A stretch of DNA of 64,000 bases from Nitrobacter sp051535235. Lineage in GTDB: Bacteria; Pseudomonadota; Alphaproteobacteria; Rhizobiales; Xanthobacteraceae. The notes beneath the pieces are model-generated. The model was not told where the DNA came from and did not search any database. It saw nothing but the letters and a program-made list of their open reading frames with translations. A program made the translations under genes and the position numbers. Location: positions 124,001 through 188,000 of the forward strand of contig NZ_JBPPLZ010000001.1 in assembly GCF_051535235.1 (NCBI RefSeq), in the 5' to 3' direction. This document shows positions 42,689 to 52,166 of the stretch, one piece after another (position 1 is the stretch's first letter; the number at the start of each line of letters is the position of its first letter).

Positions 42689-43801
42689 TCAGGCGTGCAG
42701 CGCCTGAAGTTCCTCCACAATCGCCTCGCCCATCTGCGACGTGCTGATAACGGTCGAGCCTTCGGATTTCAGGTCGGCCGTGCGCAGGCCCTTCGCGAGC
42801 ACCGCCGCGATCGCGGCATCGAGCTTGTCGGCGAGTTCGCCCATGTCGAAGGAATAGCGCAGCGCCATCCCGAACGACGCCAGCATCGCGATCGGATTGG
42901 CCGCGCCCTGCCCCGCGATATCGGGCGCCGAGCCATGCACGGGCTCGTAAAGCGCGCGGCGCTTTTTGGTTTTCGCATCGACGTCGCCGAGCGAGGCCGA
43001 CGGCAGCATCCCGAGCGAACCCGTCAGCATCGCCGCGATGTCGGAAAGCATGTCACCGAACAGGTTGTCGGTGACGATCACGTCGAACTGCTTGGGACGG
43101 CGCACGAGCTGCATGCCACCAGAATCCGCGAGCTGATGATCGAGCGCGACGTCCTTGTATTCGCGCTGATGGACTTGCGTCACCACCTCGTGCCAGAGCA
43201 CACCGGACTTCATGACGTTGCGCTTTTCCATCGAGGTCAGCTTGTTGCGACGCTTGCGCGCAAGATCGAAGGCGACGCGCGCGATGCGCTCGATCTCGCA
43301 GGTGTCGTAGACCTGAGTATCGACGGCGCGCTTCTGGCCGTTGCCAAGATCGGTGATGGTTTTCGGCTCGCCGAAATAGACCCCGCCGGTCAGTTCGCGC
43401 ACGATCATGATATCGAGGCCCTCGACGAGATCCCGCTTGAGGCTGGAGGATTCCGCGAGCGCCGGATAGCAGATCGCCGGACGCAGGTTGGCGTAGAGCG
43501 CGAGGTCCTTGCGCAGCCGGAGCAGCCCGGCTTCCGGCCGCACCTCATAGGGCACCGGGTCCCACTTCGGCCCGCCGACCGCACCGAACAGCACGGCGTC
43601 GGCGGCGAGCGCCCTCGCCATGGTGGCGTCGGTGATGCTGACCTTGTCTGCGTCATAGGACGCGCCGCCGACGAGCCCGTCCTCTGTTTCGAATTTGGCG
43701 ATGCCCTGCGCGTCCAGCCACCCGATCAGCCGCTTCACCTCCGCCATCACCTCCGGGCCGATGCCGTCGCCGGGCAGGAGAAGCAGCTTGTAAGTCGCCA
43801 T
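42689..43801 (-). CDS. leuB: 3-isopropylmalate dehydrogenase
   Basis: Third leucine-specific enzyme. 370 residues from ATG 43801 (MATYKLLLLPGDGIGPEVMA). Signatures: AVGGPKWDP, RPAICYPAL, REL TGG..YFGEPK, VTDNLFGDMLSDIAAML and EPVHGSAPDIAGQGAANPIAM. The frame continues upstream over a repeat and was cut. Confidence 0.96.
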   Translation of the reverse strand: MATYKLLLLPGDGIGPEVMAEVKRLIGWLDAQGIAKFETEDGLVGGASYDADKVSITDATMARALAADAVLFGAVGGPKWDPVPYEVRPEAGLLRLRKDLALYANLRPAICYPALAESSSLKRDLVEGLDIMIVRELTGGVYFGEPKTITDLGNGQKRAVDTQVYDTCEIERIARVAFDLARKRRNKLTSMEKRNVMKSGVLWHEVVTQVHQREYKDVALDHQLADSGGMQLVRRPKQFDVIVTDNLFGDMLSDIAAMLTGSLGMLPSASLGDVDAKTKKRRALYEPVHGSAPDIAGQGAANPIAMLASFGMALRYSFDMGELADKLDAAIAAVLAKGLRTADLKSEGSTVISTSQMGEAIVEELQALHA

Positions 43802-43825
43802 GACAAAGTCCTTGCGAGATGATTG

Positions 43826-43926
43826 CGTCATTCCGGACGCCGAGCGCGAGCGCGGCGATCCGGAATCCAAGCCTGATGTCAGATATGGATTCCGGGTTCG
43901 CGCCTTCGGCACGCCCCGGAATGACG
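43826..43926. repeat. dispersed repeat with CGTCATTCCGG ends, copy 1
   Basis: Opens CGTCATTCCGG and closes CCCCGGAATGACG, with an internal GGATTCCGGGTTCGCGCC block. Lies between the divergent leuB and MFS genes. A second copy is at 52021-52147. Confidence 0.8.
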
Positions 43927-44029
43927 GAATGCCGATTGCTAGGACGGCGTTGCGCCGTTGGCAAGACGCCTTTGCGCCAATTGCCTCGCCTTCCGAAGCT
44001 GCCACAATGCGCCCTGCCGGAGGTTCGAT

Positions 44030-45226
44030 TTGATCGCACCAGAAAGACCAACCGCGGACGCGAACCCCACGCGGCTGATTCTGGTCCTGTCGCTTGCGGC
44101 CACCGTCGGCCTCGGCCTGGGCCGATTCGCCTATTCGCTGGTACTGCCGGACATGCGCGACAGCCTCGGCTGGTCCTATTCGGCGGCCGGCTTCATGAAT
44201 ACGATCAATGCGGCCGGCTACCTCGCCGGCGCGCTGATCGCGGCCTCGGTCGCAAAGCGATTCGGCACCGTGGCAAGCACACGCTGGTCGACGGCGGCCG
44301 CCGCCGTCTCGCTGGCGCTCTGCGCGCTGACGGGAAACTTCATCGTTCTCAGCTTCGCCCGCCTGATCGTCGGAATCGCCGCGGCGATCGGATTCGTCGC
44401 CGGCGGAACATTGGCCACGACGATCGCGCAGTCGCAGCCGGCGCGATCGAACTTCCTGATCAGCCTGTTCTACATCGGCCCCGGCATCGGCATTCTCTCA
44501 TCGGGCCTCATCGCACCGTTCGTGCTGCAATATTTCGGACCCGGATCATGGTGGATCGTGTGGTGGGTGATGGCCGCGCTCGCTTTCGTGATGACGGTGC
44601 CGATGTTCGTAGCACGCTTCGATGTCGCGGCGGGCGGTCCGCAGACTGCACGGGGACGCTTCGCGATTGGCCCCGCCATCATCTTCCTCGCAGGCTACTT
44701 CCTGTTCGGCGCCGGCTATATCGCCTACATGACGTTCATGATCGCCTATGTCCGCGACGGCGGCGGCGGCGCGCTGGCGCAAAGCGCGTTCTGGAGCCTG
44801 ATCGGCCTGAGCACGCTTGCTACTCCGTGGATCTGGCGGCGCACCTTTGGCCTCGACCGCGGCGGTCTCAGCATGGCCATCGTCCTTGGCGTCAACACCG
44901 TCGGCGCGGCGCTGCCGCTGCTGGGCCATACGCCGCTCCTGCTTGGATTGTCGGCGCTGGTGTTCGGCGTGTCGTTTTTCGCGGTGGTGACATCGACCAC
45001 CGCGTTCGTGCGCTTCAACTATCCGCCCGCGGCATGGCCCACGGCAATCGCGGCGATGACAATATCCTTCGGCATCGGACAGACGGTCGGGCCTGTCATG
45101 GTCGGCGCGATCACCGACGCCATGGGCAGCCTGTCCTACGCGCTCAACGTCTCCGCGGCGATGCTGGCTGCCGGCGCGATCCTGTCCGCGTTCCAGCGGC
45201 GGCTACGGCGCGATCCAACATCCTGA
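44030..45226 (+). CDS. MFS transporter, YbfB/YjiJ type
   Basis: 398 residues with about 12 helices. Begins with LIAPERPTADANPT, followed by LVLSLAATVGLGLGRFAYSLVLP, typical for YbfB/YjiJ. No ATG fits; TTG 44030 is preceded by GGAGG with 6-nt spacing, so a TTG start is very likely. Substrate unknown; relatives include export proteins of amino-acid or drug type. Confidence 0.85.
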   Translation: MIAPERPTADANPTRLILVLSLAATVGLGLGRFAYSLVLPDMRDSLGWSYSAAGFMNTINAAGYLAGALIAASVAKRFGTVASTRWSTAAAAVSLALCALTGNFIVLSFARLIVGIAAAIGFVAGGTLATTIAQSQPARSNFLISLFYIGPGIGILSSGLIAPFVLQYFGPGSWWIVWWVMAALAFVMTVPMFVARFDVAAGGPQTARGRFAIGPAIIFLAGYFLFGAGYIAYMTFMIAYVRDGGGGALAQSAFWSLIGLSTLATPWIWRRTFGLDRGGLSMAIVLGVNTVGAALPLLGHTPLLLGLSALVFGVSFFAVVTSTTAFVRFNYPPAAWPTAIAAMTISFGIGQTVGPVMVGAITDAMGSLSYALNVSAAMLAAGAILSAFQRRLRRDPTS

Positions 45227-45234
45227 GTCATTTG

Positions 45235-45302
45235 GAGTGAGGGGTGAACGCTCCCTCACCCGGAGCCTTCGGCTCCGACCTCTCCCCGGCGGGGAGAGGC
45301 AA
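45235..45302. repeat. CCTCACCCGGAGC...GACCTCTCCCC repeat, copy 1
   Basis: GCTCCCTCACCCGGAGCC, TTCGGCTCC and CCTCTCCCCGGCGGGGAGAGG form two hairpins. The same family as 56080-56211. Lies between two convergent genes, where it could help end transcription. Confidence 0.75.
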
Positions 45303-45340
45303 GGAGACCCCCATCCCAATCCACCTGACAGTGATGGACT

Positions 45341-45850
45341 CTACTGGATGACGCCGCAGGCGATGCGGCCGCCGGCCTCGCCGGTCGGATCGGTCTTGTA
45401 GTCGTCCGCCGCCGCGTGAATGACGATGGCGGTGCCGTCCGGCTTCAGAACCGAATTCGGCTTGTCCTTGTCGAGCGTGACCGCGGTATTGACCACTTCC
45501 AGTTTCAACTCGCCCGAGGCCGGCACGACGAGGTTCGGCATGTCGCCTGCATGGTGACCATCGGCTGCCATCATGCCGTGCTTCTTGTTGGCGGGATTGA
45601 AATGACCGCCCGCCGACGTAAACGGCGGCTCGCATTTGCCGACCGCGTGAATGTGAAAAGCATGCTCGCCGGGCGGCAGACCCTTGAGGGCAGCCTTGAG
45701 CAGAACCCCGTCATCGACCTGGGTGAGTTCGACGGTGCCGACATCGACGCCCTGGGCGTTTTTCAGAGAAGCCTTGGCGGAATTGGCCGAAGCCGCGGTC
45801 GCGGTCACGGTCAGGAGCGTCGCCGCCGCGAACAGGGTACGAGCGATCAT
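45341..45850 (-). CDS. sodC: periplasmic Cu/Zn superoxide dismutase
   Basis: Signal peptide MIARTLFAAATLLTVTATAA. 169 residues. Copper and zinc ligands appear in FHIHAVGKCEPPFTSAGGHF, GHHAGDMPN and AIVIHAAADDY; the conserved cysteines are in GKCEPP and GGRIACGVI. Disposes of superoxide in the periplasm. Confidence 0.96.
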   Translation of the reverse strand: MIARTLFAAATLLTVTATAASANSAKASLKNAQGVDVGTVELTQVDDGVLLKAALKGLPPGEHAFHIHAVGKCEPPFTSAGGHFNPANKKHGMMAADGHHAGDMPNLVVPASGELKLEVVNTAVTLDKDKPNSVLKPDGTAIVIHAAADDYKTDPTGEAGGRIACGVIQ

Positions 45851-45943
45851 GGAAAACCTCCGGCTGGGGAATCAGGGCTTCGGATATAGCGTAGTATCCG
45901 TGCGGCCACCTATAGCAGCCGGAAATGGCAGCGGCCAGTCGCG

Positions 45944-46729
45944 TCAGATGCCGCTAAAGGAATTATAACCCTGGTCCTCCCAGTAGCCGCCCTTGTAGTC
46001 GTTGGTGACCTCCATTGAGACCACGTACTTTGGATTCTTGAAGCCGAGCTTGGTCGGAACCCGGATCTTCATCGGGTAGCCGTACTTGCGCGGCAGGATT
46101 TCGCCATCGAACTTGAAGGTCATCTGGGTCTGCGGATGCAGCGCGGTCGCCATGTCCAACGGGCTGTTGTAGCCGTCGACATCGGCGCACTGAAACCAGC
46201 AATATTTCGCACGGGTGTCTGCGCCGACCAGTTTGAGAAAATCGCGCAACGGTGTCCCGCTCCAGCTTCCGATGGCGCTCCATCCCTCGACGCAGACGTG
46301 CCGCGTGATCTGCGTGACCTCGGGCAGCTTGTAAAGGTCGTCGAGCGTCCATGATTTGGTGTTGTCGACGAGGCCGCGCACTTCGAACGCGTAGTCCTCG
46401 CCGTCGATGTCCGGCGCTTCATCCTCGGAATAGTAGCCGTTGAACGGAAACGGCCGGGTGATGTCGGCTTCCTTATAGGTCGGCGCCAGCGTGTTCGGAT
46501 TGAAGATCGCGGCCTGCACCTTGTCATTGAACTTCGAAATCTGCGCGAGCAGCTTTTCCGCCGAAAAACTGTCCGATACGTCGCACCCGGTCAGCAAGGT
46601 CAATGCGCCGAGGCTGGCGCCCCCGGCGATGAAACGGCGGCGCGCCGGATCGGGCAGCAATTTCGCTGCGTCCCTGACAAGCAACTTTTTGTCGACGCCC
46701 GGGATCAGAAGCGAACTGAGACGGCGCAT
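45944..46729 (-). CDS. Tat-exported molybdopterin oxidoreductase, sulfite-oxidase fold (MsrP-like)
   Basis: 261 residues from ATG 46729, with GGGAGA upstream. A twin-arginine-like motif (RRRFIAGG) near residue 31 is followed by a lipobox-like LLTGC, so it may be a Tat-exported lipoprotein. The Moco-binding Cys is in RHVCVEGWSAIGSWSG; GYPMKIRVPTKLGFKNPKYV is typical of the fold. Next gene upstream encodes a matching cytochrome b, as in MsrP-MsrQ pairs that repair oxidised methionine; substrate is inferred only. The frame upstream of 46729 is repeat DNA. Confidence 0.85.
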   Translation of the reverse strand: MRRLSSLLIPGVDKKLLVRDAAKLLPDPARRRFIAGGASLGALTLLTGCDVSDSFSAEKLLAQISKFNDKVQAAIFNPNTLAPTYKEADITRPFPFNGYYSEDEAPDIDGEDYAFEVRGLVDNTKSWTLDDLYKLPEVTQITRHVCVEGWSAIGSWSGTPLRDFLKLVGADTRAKYCWFQCADVDGYNSPLDMATALHPQTQMTFKFDGEILPRKYGYPMKIRVPTKLGFKNPKYVVSMEVTNDYKGGYWEDQGYNSFSGI

Positions 46730-46743
46730 GACTAGCTCTCCCA

Positions 46744-46844
46744 GAGCATGATCCCGAAAAGTGGAAACCGATTTTCGGATCAGATCATGCTCAATCAAAA
46801 GAATAAGGCCAGGCCTGATCCGACATGGTTGAATCAGACCTAGC
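46744..46844. repeat. two-hairpin dispersed repeat, family I copy B
   Basis: GAGCATGATCCCGAAAAGTGG ... TTTTCGGATCAGATCATGCTC, AATCAAAAG, then a weaker second hairpin. Lies between the cytochrome b gene and the molybdoenzyme gene and includes the cytochrome stop codon. Confidence 0.9.
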
Positions 46845-47469
46845 GGCCGGCAACCATCGCGCGCAGGCTTTTTGGCACCAGCAGCGCGAGCGCGACATGC
46901 ACGACGAGAAACGCGACGATCAGCGCCATGCAGGTAAAATGCACATAGCGCGCGAAATCGTAGCCGCCGAACACGGCCGTCAGCCACTGGAACTGGACCG
47001 GCTTCCAGATCGAGAGGCCCGACAGCACCACCACGATCCCGACAAGGATGATGGCGGCGTACAACAGCTTCTGCACCTGATTATATCTCGACAGGTCGGC
47101 ATGGGACAGCTTGCCGGTCAGCGCCGCCTTGGTATCGGCCGCAACGCCTGATGGCGTGATCGGCCATAGCTTGCGGCGGAAGCGACCTGTGGCGAGGCCG
47201 AGAACGAGATAGACGAGGCCGTTGACCACCAACAGCCACATCGCCGCGAAATGCCACAGCAGTCCGCCGGCGAGCCAGCCGCCGAGCGTGATCGAACGCG
47301 AGAAGGTGAAGTCGAACAGCGGCGAGGCGTTGTAGATCTGCCAGCCCGACATGATCATGACGATCATCGCCGCCGCATTGATCCAGTGGACGACGCGAAC
47401 CCACGCCGGCTGAATAACTCCGGCGGAAGCAGGGGCGGTGCGGCCGCCGCTGGCTGAAATGCTTGTCAT
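46840..47469 (-). CDS. cytochrome b561-type membrane subunit
   Basis: 209 residues, four or five helices. Probable heme-ligand histidines are in VRVVHWINAAAMIVM, GGLLWHFAAMW and ARYVHFTCMALIVAFLVVHV. GGAGG precedes ATG 47469. Likely hands electrons to the adjacent molybdoenzyme. Its stop codon lies at the edge of repeat copy B. Confidence 0.88.
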   Translation of the reverse strand: MTSISASGGRTAPASAGVIQPAWVRVVHWINAAAMIVMIMSGWQIYNASPLFDFTFSRSITLGGWLAGGLLWHFAAMWLLVVNGLVYLVLGLATGRFRRKLWPITPSGVAADTKAALTGKLSHADLSRYNQVQKLLYAAIILVGIVVVLSGLSIWKPVQFQWLTAVFGGYDFARYVHFTCMALIVAFLVVHVALALLVPKSLRAMVAGR

Positions 47470-47630
47470 GAAACAACCGCCTCCATCGGGCGTCGGTGGC
47501 GCTATAAAGGCCCGCAGATATGTATGCCGGTATATGTTACGGCATTGCCGAATATCACCCGGATCGGCGCACCAACGCGTCACAACTTAGCGATCAGGCC
47601 GTCAGGATCAACGCCCGCAGGAACTCCGCC

Positions 47631-49163
47631 ATGAACGCCAACCTGTTTTCGCGCCTGTTCGACGATCTCGACGACGCAGACCGGCTCGCGATCGAAACGC
47701 CGGGCGGCCGTCGCATCACCTATGGCGATCTGATCGCGTTTTCGGGGCGGCTGGCCAACGTGCTGGCAGCGCGCGGCGTCAAGCCGGGCGACCGCGTCGC
47801 GGTGCAGGTCGAAAAGTCGGTACCGAATCTCGCGCTCTATCTCGCGACGGTGCGCGCCGCGGCGGTCTATCTGCCGCTCAACCCGGCCTACACCCTCAAC
47901 GAACTCGACTATTTCATCACCGATGCCGAGCCTGCGCTCGTGGTGTGCGATCCGTCGAAAGCGGATGGCCTCGCGGCGATCGCGGCGAAAGTCGGCGCGA
48001 GGGTCGAAACGCTCGACGCCGGCGGCAAGGGATCGCTGGCGGAAGCCGCAATGGCGGCACAGCCTGAATTCGACACGGTCACGCGGGCCAACGACGACCT
48101 TGCGGCTATCCTCTACACCTCGGGCACGACCGGACGCTCCAAAGGCGCGATGCTGACCCACGACAATCTGGCGTCGAACGCCTCCAGCCTCGTCGACTGC
48201 TGGCGCTTCACCGACCAGGACGTGCTGATCCACGCGCTGCCGATCTATCACACCCACGGACTGTTCGTCGCCAGCAACGTCACGCTGCTGGCGCGCGCCT
48301 CGATGATCTTTCTGCCGAAATTCGATCCCGGTCTCGTCATCGAACTGATGACTCGCGCCACGGTTCTGATGGGCGTGCCGACGTTCTACATACGCCTGCT
48401 GCAAAATCCGGCGCTGATGCATGAATCGACCAGCCGCATGCGGCTGTTCATCTCCGGCTCGGCGCCGCTGCTCGCCGACACCCACCGCGAATGGTCCGCT
48501 CGTACCGGTCACGCCGTGCTGGAACGCTACGGCATGACCGAGACCGGCATGAACACGTCGAACCCCTATGACGGCGATCGCGTCCCCGGCGCGGTCGGCC
48601 CCGCGCTGCCCGGCGTCTCCGTCCGCGTCACCGATCCGGAAACCGGAACGGAACTGCCGCGCGAGACCATCGGCATGATCGAGGTCAGGGGGCCGAACGT
48701 GTTCAAGGGCTATTGGCGGATGCCGGAGAAGACCGCGGCGGAGTTTCGGCCCGACGGTTTCTTCATCACCGGCGACCTCGGCGAGATGGACGAGCGGGAT
48801 TACGTGCACATTCTCGGCCGCGGCACGGACCTTGTGATCACGGGCGGCCTCAATGTCTACCCGAAGGAAGTCGAGAGCGAGATCGACGCGCTGCCGGGTG
48901 TGGTCGAAAGCGCCGTCATCGGCGTGTCGCACCCGGACTTCGGCGAGGGCGTCACCGCTCTCGTGGTCCGCGACAAGGATGCCGCTGTGACTGAAGCCGA
49001 TGTGCTTGACGCGCTCAAGGACCGGCTGGCCAAATTCAAGAGGCCGAAGCGCGTGATCTTTGTCGATGAACTGCCCCGCAACACGATGGGCAAGGTGCAG
49101 AAGAATATCCTCCGCGACACCTATGCCGATCTCTACAGGAGAAACTGGCCGGCGCAGCCATGA
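47631..49163 (+). CDS. matB: malonyl-CoA synthetase
   Basis: Adenylate-forming enzyme making malonyl-CoA from malonate, ATP and CoA. 510 residues from ATG 47631 (MNANLFSRLFDDLDD). Signatures: LYTSGTTGRSKGAMLTHDNL (P-loop) at about 158-177, ERYGMTETGMNTSNPYDGD, and the C-terminal catalytic Lys in PRNTMGKVQKN. Resembles the characterised Rhodopseudomonas palustris MatB along its length as I remember it, including the MNANLF start and the RYGMTET..NTSNPYDGDR stretch. The gene lies 195 bp before sdhC on the same strand. Confidence 0.9.
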   Translation: MNANLFSRLFDDLDDADRLAIETPGGRRITYGDLIAFSGRLANVLAARGVKPGDRVAVQVEKSVPNLALYLATVRAAAVYLPLNPAYTLNELDYFITDAEPALVVCDPSKADGLAAIAAKVGARVETLDAGGKGSLAEAAMAAQPEFDTVTRANDDLAAILYTSGTTGRSKGAMLTHDNLASNASSLVDCWRFTDQDVLIHALPIYHTHGLFVASNVTLLARASMIFLPKFDPGLVIELMTRATVLMGVPTFYIRLLQNPALMHESTSRMRLFISGSAPLLADTHREWSARTGHAVLERYGMTETGMNTSNPYDGDRVPGAVGPALPGVSVRVTDPETGTELPRETIGMIEVRGPNVFKGYWRMPEKTAAEFRPDGFFITGDLGEMDERDYVHILGRGTDLVITGGLNVYPKEVESEIDALPGVVESAVIGVSHPDFGEGVTALVVRDKDAAVTEADVLDALKDRLAKFKRPKRVIFVDELPRNTMGKVQKNILRDTYADLYRRNWPAQP

Positions 49164-49357
49164 ATGGCGCTTCAGGGATCCGGCTCGGATGCGGGGTATG
49201 TTAAGGAAATGTCAATGCGCTAGTCCTGAACTGCCATTCGCAAATCGCGATTTGAGCGTTGCGCAGGCTGTTTTGACCCCATAAGTATATGAGCAGAATT
49301 GCTTGTCGCGGATCCCAATTGGGTGGCGCCGCGCACCCGCAACCAGCGAAGGCATCG

Positions 49358-49756
49358 ATGGCTATCAGAATCGAACGTCCGCTTTCGCCGCACCTGCAGA
49401 TTTACCGCTGGACCCTGACGATGACATTGTCCATCGTCCATCGCGCGACCGGCGTGGCACTTTATTTCGGGACGTTGCTGCTGGTCTGGTGGCTGATCGC
49501 GGTGTCGTCCGGGCCGGGCGCCTACGCCGCGGTTCAGTCCTTCACCGCAAGCTGGATCGGCCGGCTGATCGCCTTCGGATACACCTGGGCGCTGATGCAC
49601 CACATGCTGAGCGGGGTTCGCCACCTGGTCTGGGATCTCGGCTATGGATTCAAGCCGGCCGAGCGTGAATGGCTCACCCGGGCGACGCTGATCGGCGGTA
49701 TCCTGCTCACGGTGCTGCTGTGGATCATCGCCTATGCGACCGGCGGCGGACGATGA
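49358..49756 (+). CDS. sdhC: succinate dehydrogenase cytochrome b556 subunit
   Basis: Membrane anchor of complex II. 132 residues from ATG 49358 (MAIRIERPLSPHLQIYRW), with AAGG 7 nt upstream; the family motif RPLSPHLQIYRW and SIVHRATGVALYFG, LMHHMLSGVRHLVWD (heme ligand His) are present. Three helices. Its stop overlaps the sdhD start (ATGA). Confidence 0.96.
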   Translation: MAIRIERPLSPHLQIYRWTLTMTLSIVHRATGVALYFGTLLLVWWLIAVSSGPGAYAAVQSFTASWIGRLIAFGYTWALMHHMLSGVRHLVWDLGYGFKPAEREWLTRATLIGGILLTVLLWIIAYATGGGR

Positions 49757-50160
49757 CCATGCAGCCGCTTCCCCGTCCGAAGTCGATGCGGACGCCGCTG
49801 GGGCGGGTTCGCAACCTCGGCGCGGCCCATTCCGGAACCAAGGACTTCTGGCGGCAGCGCGTGACCGCGGTCGCGATGGTCCTGCTGATCGTGCCGATGG
49901 TCGTGGTCATGATGATCCTGCTCGGCCGCAACCAGGCCGGGGCGGCGCAGATTCTCGGTTCGCCGCCGATCGCCATCATCATGCTGCTGTTCGTCGTGGC
50001 CAGCATCTGGCATATGAAAATCGGAATGCAGGTGATCATCGAAGACTACGTGCATGACGAGAAGTTCAAGCTGATATCGATCATGGCCAACAACTTCTTC
50101 TCCGTCACCCTGGCGCTGGCCGCCGCTTATGCCATCTTCAAACTGTCATCCGGAGTGTAG
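49753..50160 (+). CDS. sdhD: succinate dehydrogenase hydrophobic membrane anchor
   Basis: 135 residues, three helices. LGRVRNLGAAHSGTKDFWRQR and VTAVAMVLLIVPMVVVMMIL, and the heme/quinone region KIGMQVIIEDYVHDE, are typical of the alphaproteobacterial SdhD. Overlaps sdhC by 4 bp; sdhA begins 3 bp later. Confidence 0.95.
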   Translation: MTMQPLPRPKSMRTPLGRVRNLGAAHSGTKDFWRQRVTAVAMVLLIVPMVVVMMILLGRNQAGAAQILGSPPIAIIMLLFVVASIWHMKIGMQVIIEDYVHDEKFKLISIMANNFFSVTLALAAAYAIFKLSSGV

Positions 50161-50163
50161 TTC

Positions 50164-51987
50164 ATGGCCGGAAACGGCAGTGCAGCGCCAGCCGCCAACA
50201 GCAAGGCCTATCCCATCGAAGACCACACTTATGACGTCGTCGTCGTCGGCGCCGGCGGAGCCGGCCTGCGGGCCGCCGTGGGTTGCGGCGAGGCCGGCCT
50301 GCGCACCGCATGCATCACCAAGGTGTTTCCCACCCGCTCGCACACCGTGGCGGCGCAGGGCGGCATCTCCGCCTCGCTCGGCAACATGCACAAGGACGAC
50401 TGGCGCTGGCACATGTACGATACCGTCAAGGGATCGGACTGGCTCGGCGATCAGGATTGCATCGAGTACATGGTGCGTAACGCGCCGGAGGCGGTCTACG
50501 AACTCGAACACTGGGGCGTGCCGTTCTCGCGCACCGAGGACGGCAAGATCTACCAGCGCCCGTTCGGCGGCATGACCGTCGATTTCGGCAAGAGCCAGGC
50601 CCAGCGCACCTGCGCCGCCGCCGACCGCACCGGCCATGCGATGCTGCACACGATGTATGGCCAGGCGCTGCGCCACGCCGCGGAGTTCTTCATCGAGTTT
50701 TTCGCCATCGACCTTATCATGGACGATCAGGGCGTCTGCCGGGGCGTGATCGCGCTCAAGCTCGACGACGGCACGGTGCACCGCTTCCGCGCCCAGACCA
50801 CGATTCTCGCCACCGGCGGCTACGGACGTGCCTACGCCTCATGCACCTCGGCGCATATCTGCACCGGCGACGGCGGCGGCATGGCGCTGCGCGCAGGGCT
50901 GCCGCTGCAGGACATGGAGTTCGTCCAGTTTCACCCGACGGGCATCTACGGATCGGGCTGCCTCGTCACCGAAGGCGCGCGCGGCGAAGGCGGCTATCTC
51001 GTCAACGCCGAGGGCGAGCGTTTCATGGAACGCTATGCGCCCTCCGCCAAGGACCTCGCCTCGCGCGATGTGGTCTCGCGCGCGATGACGATCGAAATCC
51101 GCGAAGGCCGCGGCGTCGGCAAGAAGAAAGACCACATCTTCCTGCATCTCGACCATCTCGACCCGAAAGTGCTGCACGAGCGGCTGCCCGGCATCTCTGA
51201 ATCGGTGAAGATCTTCGCCGGCGTCGACGTTACCCGCGAGCCGATACCGATCCTGCCGACCGTGCACTACAACATGGGCGGCATCCCCACCAACTTCCAC
51301 GGCGAAGTGGTCACCAAGAAGACCGGCAACGACAACGCGGTCGTGCCCGGCCTGATGGCGGTGGGCGAAGCCGCCTGCGTCTCCGTGCACGGCGCCAATC
51401 GCCTCGGCTCCAACTCGCTGATCGATCTCGTGGTGTTCGGCCGCGCCGCCGCCCAGCGCTGCGCCGAGAAGCTTACAGCCGATGCCGCGCAGCCCGACCT
51501 GCCCGCGAATTCCAGCGAGATGGCGCTCGGCCGGCTCGACAAATTCCGTTACGCCTCCGGCGGCACGCCGACCGCCAGGCTGCGCGAGAGCATGCAGCGG
51601 GTGATGCAGACCAACTGCGCGGTTTTCCGCACCCGCGACGTTCTGACAGAAGGTCAGAAACTGATTCACAAGGTTTATGACGGGATCGCCGACATCGCCG
51701 TGTTCGATCGCTCGCTGGTGTGGAACACGGACCTGGTAGAGACGATGGAATACGACAACCTCATCTCCCAGGCGGTGGTGACGATGGATTGCGCCGCCAA
51801 CCGCACAGAAAGTCGCGGCGCCCATGCCCGCGAGGATTATCCCAACCGCGACGATCAGAACTGGATGAAGCATACGCTGGCCCGGCTGAGCGATCGCGGT
51901 GTCACCACGATCGATTACCGTCCGGTTCACGACTACACGATGACCAACGACGTTCAGTACATCCCGCCGAAGGCGCGGGTGTATTGA
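50164..51987 (+). CDS. sdhA: succinate dehydrogenase flavoprotein subunit
   Basis: 607 residues, covalent-FAD catalytic subunit of complex II. VVVVGAGGAGLRAAVG, the FAD-linking His in RSHTVAAQGGISASLGN, EFVQFHPTGIYGSG and TVHYNMGGIPTNFHGEV are present. Starts 3 bp past sdhD. Confidence 0.98.
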   Translation: MAGNGSAAPAANSKAYPIEDHTYDVVVVGAGGAGLRAAVGCGEAGLRTACITKVFPTRSHTVAAQGGISASLGNMHKDDWRWHMYDTVKGSDWLGDQDCIEYMVRNAPEAVYELEHWGVPFSRTEDGKIYQRPFGGMTVDFGKSQAQRTCAAADRTGHAMLHTMYGQALRHAAEFFIEFFAIDLIMDDQGVCRGVIALKLDDGTVHRFRAQTTILATGGYGRAYASCTSAHICTGDGGGMALRAGLPLQDMEFVQFHPTGIYGSGCLVTEGARGEGGYLVNAEGERFMERYAPSAKDLASRDVVSRAMTIEIREGRGVGKKKDHIFLHLDHLDPKVLHERLPGISESVKIFAGVDVTREPIPILPTVHYNMGGIPTNFHGEVVTKKTGNDNAVVPGLMAVGEAACVSVHGANRLGSNSLIDLVVFGRAAAQRCAEKLTADAAQPDLPANSSEMALGRLDKFRYASGGTPTARLRESMQRVMQTNCAVFRTRDVLTEGQKLIHKVYDGIADIAVFDRSLVWNTDLVETMEYDNLISQAVVTMDCAANRTESRGAHAREDYPNRDDQNWMKHTLARLSDRGVTTIDYRPVHDYTMTNDVQYIPPKARVY

Positions 51988-52020
51988 GAGACAGAACTTT
52001 GAGACAGAATTTTCACAGCC

Positions 52021-52147
52021 CGTCATTCCGGGGCACGAGCAAAAGCGAGCGAACCCGGACTCCATGGACCGGGTTGAAGAGTTGAGGATGGATTCCGGAT
52101 CTGCATCCGGCCGGCTATCGCCGCCCGGAACGCATTCCGGAATGACG
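52021..52147. repeat. dispersed repeat with CGTCATTCCGG ends, copy 2
   Basis: CGTCATTCCGGGGCACG at the left and CATTCCGGAATGACG at the right, with GGATTCCGGA inside. It separates sdhA from sdhB, which are otherwise packed as sdhCDAB. Confidence 0.8.
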
Positions 52148-52166
52148 AAAAAGTGGGACCAGACCG

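Noticed and set aside
47580..48932. 450-residue minus-strand frame opposite matB
   Set aside because: Antisense shadow of a highly conserved enzyme.
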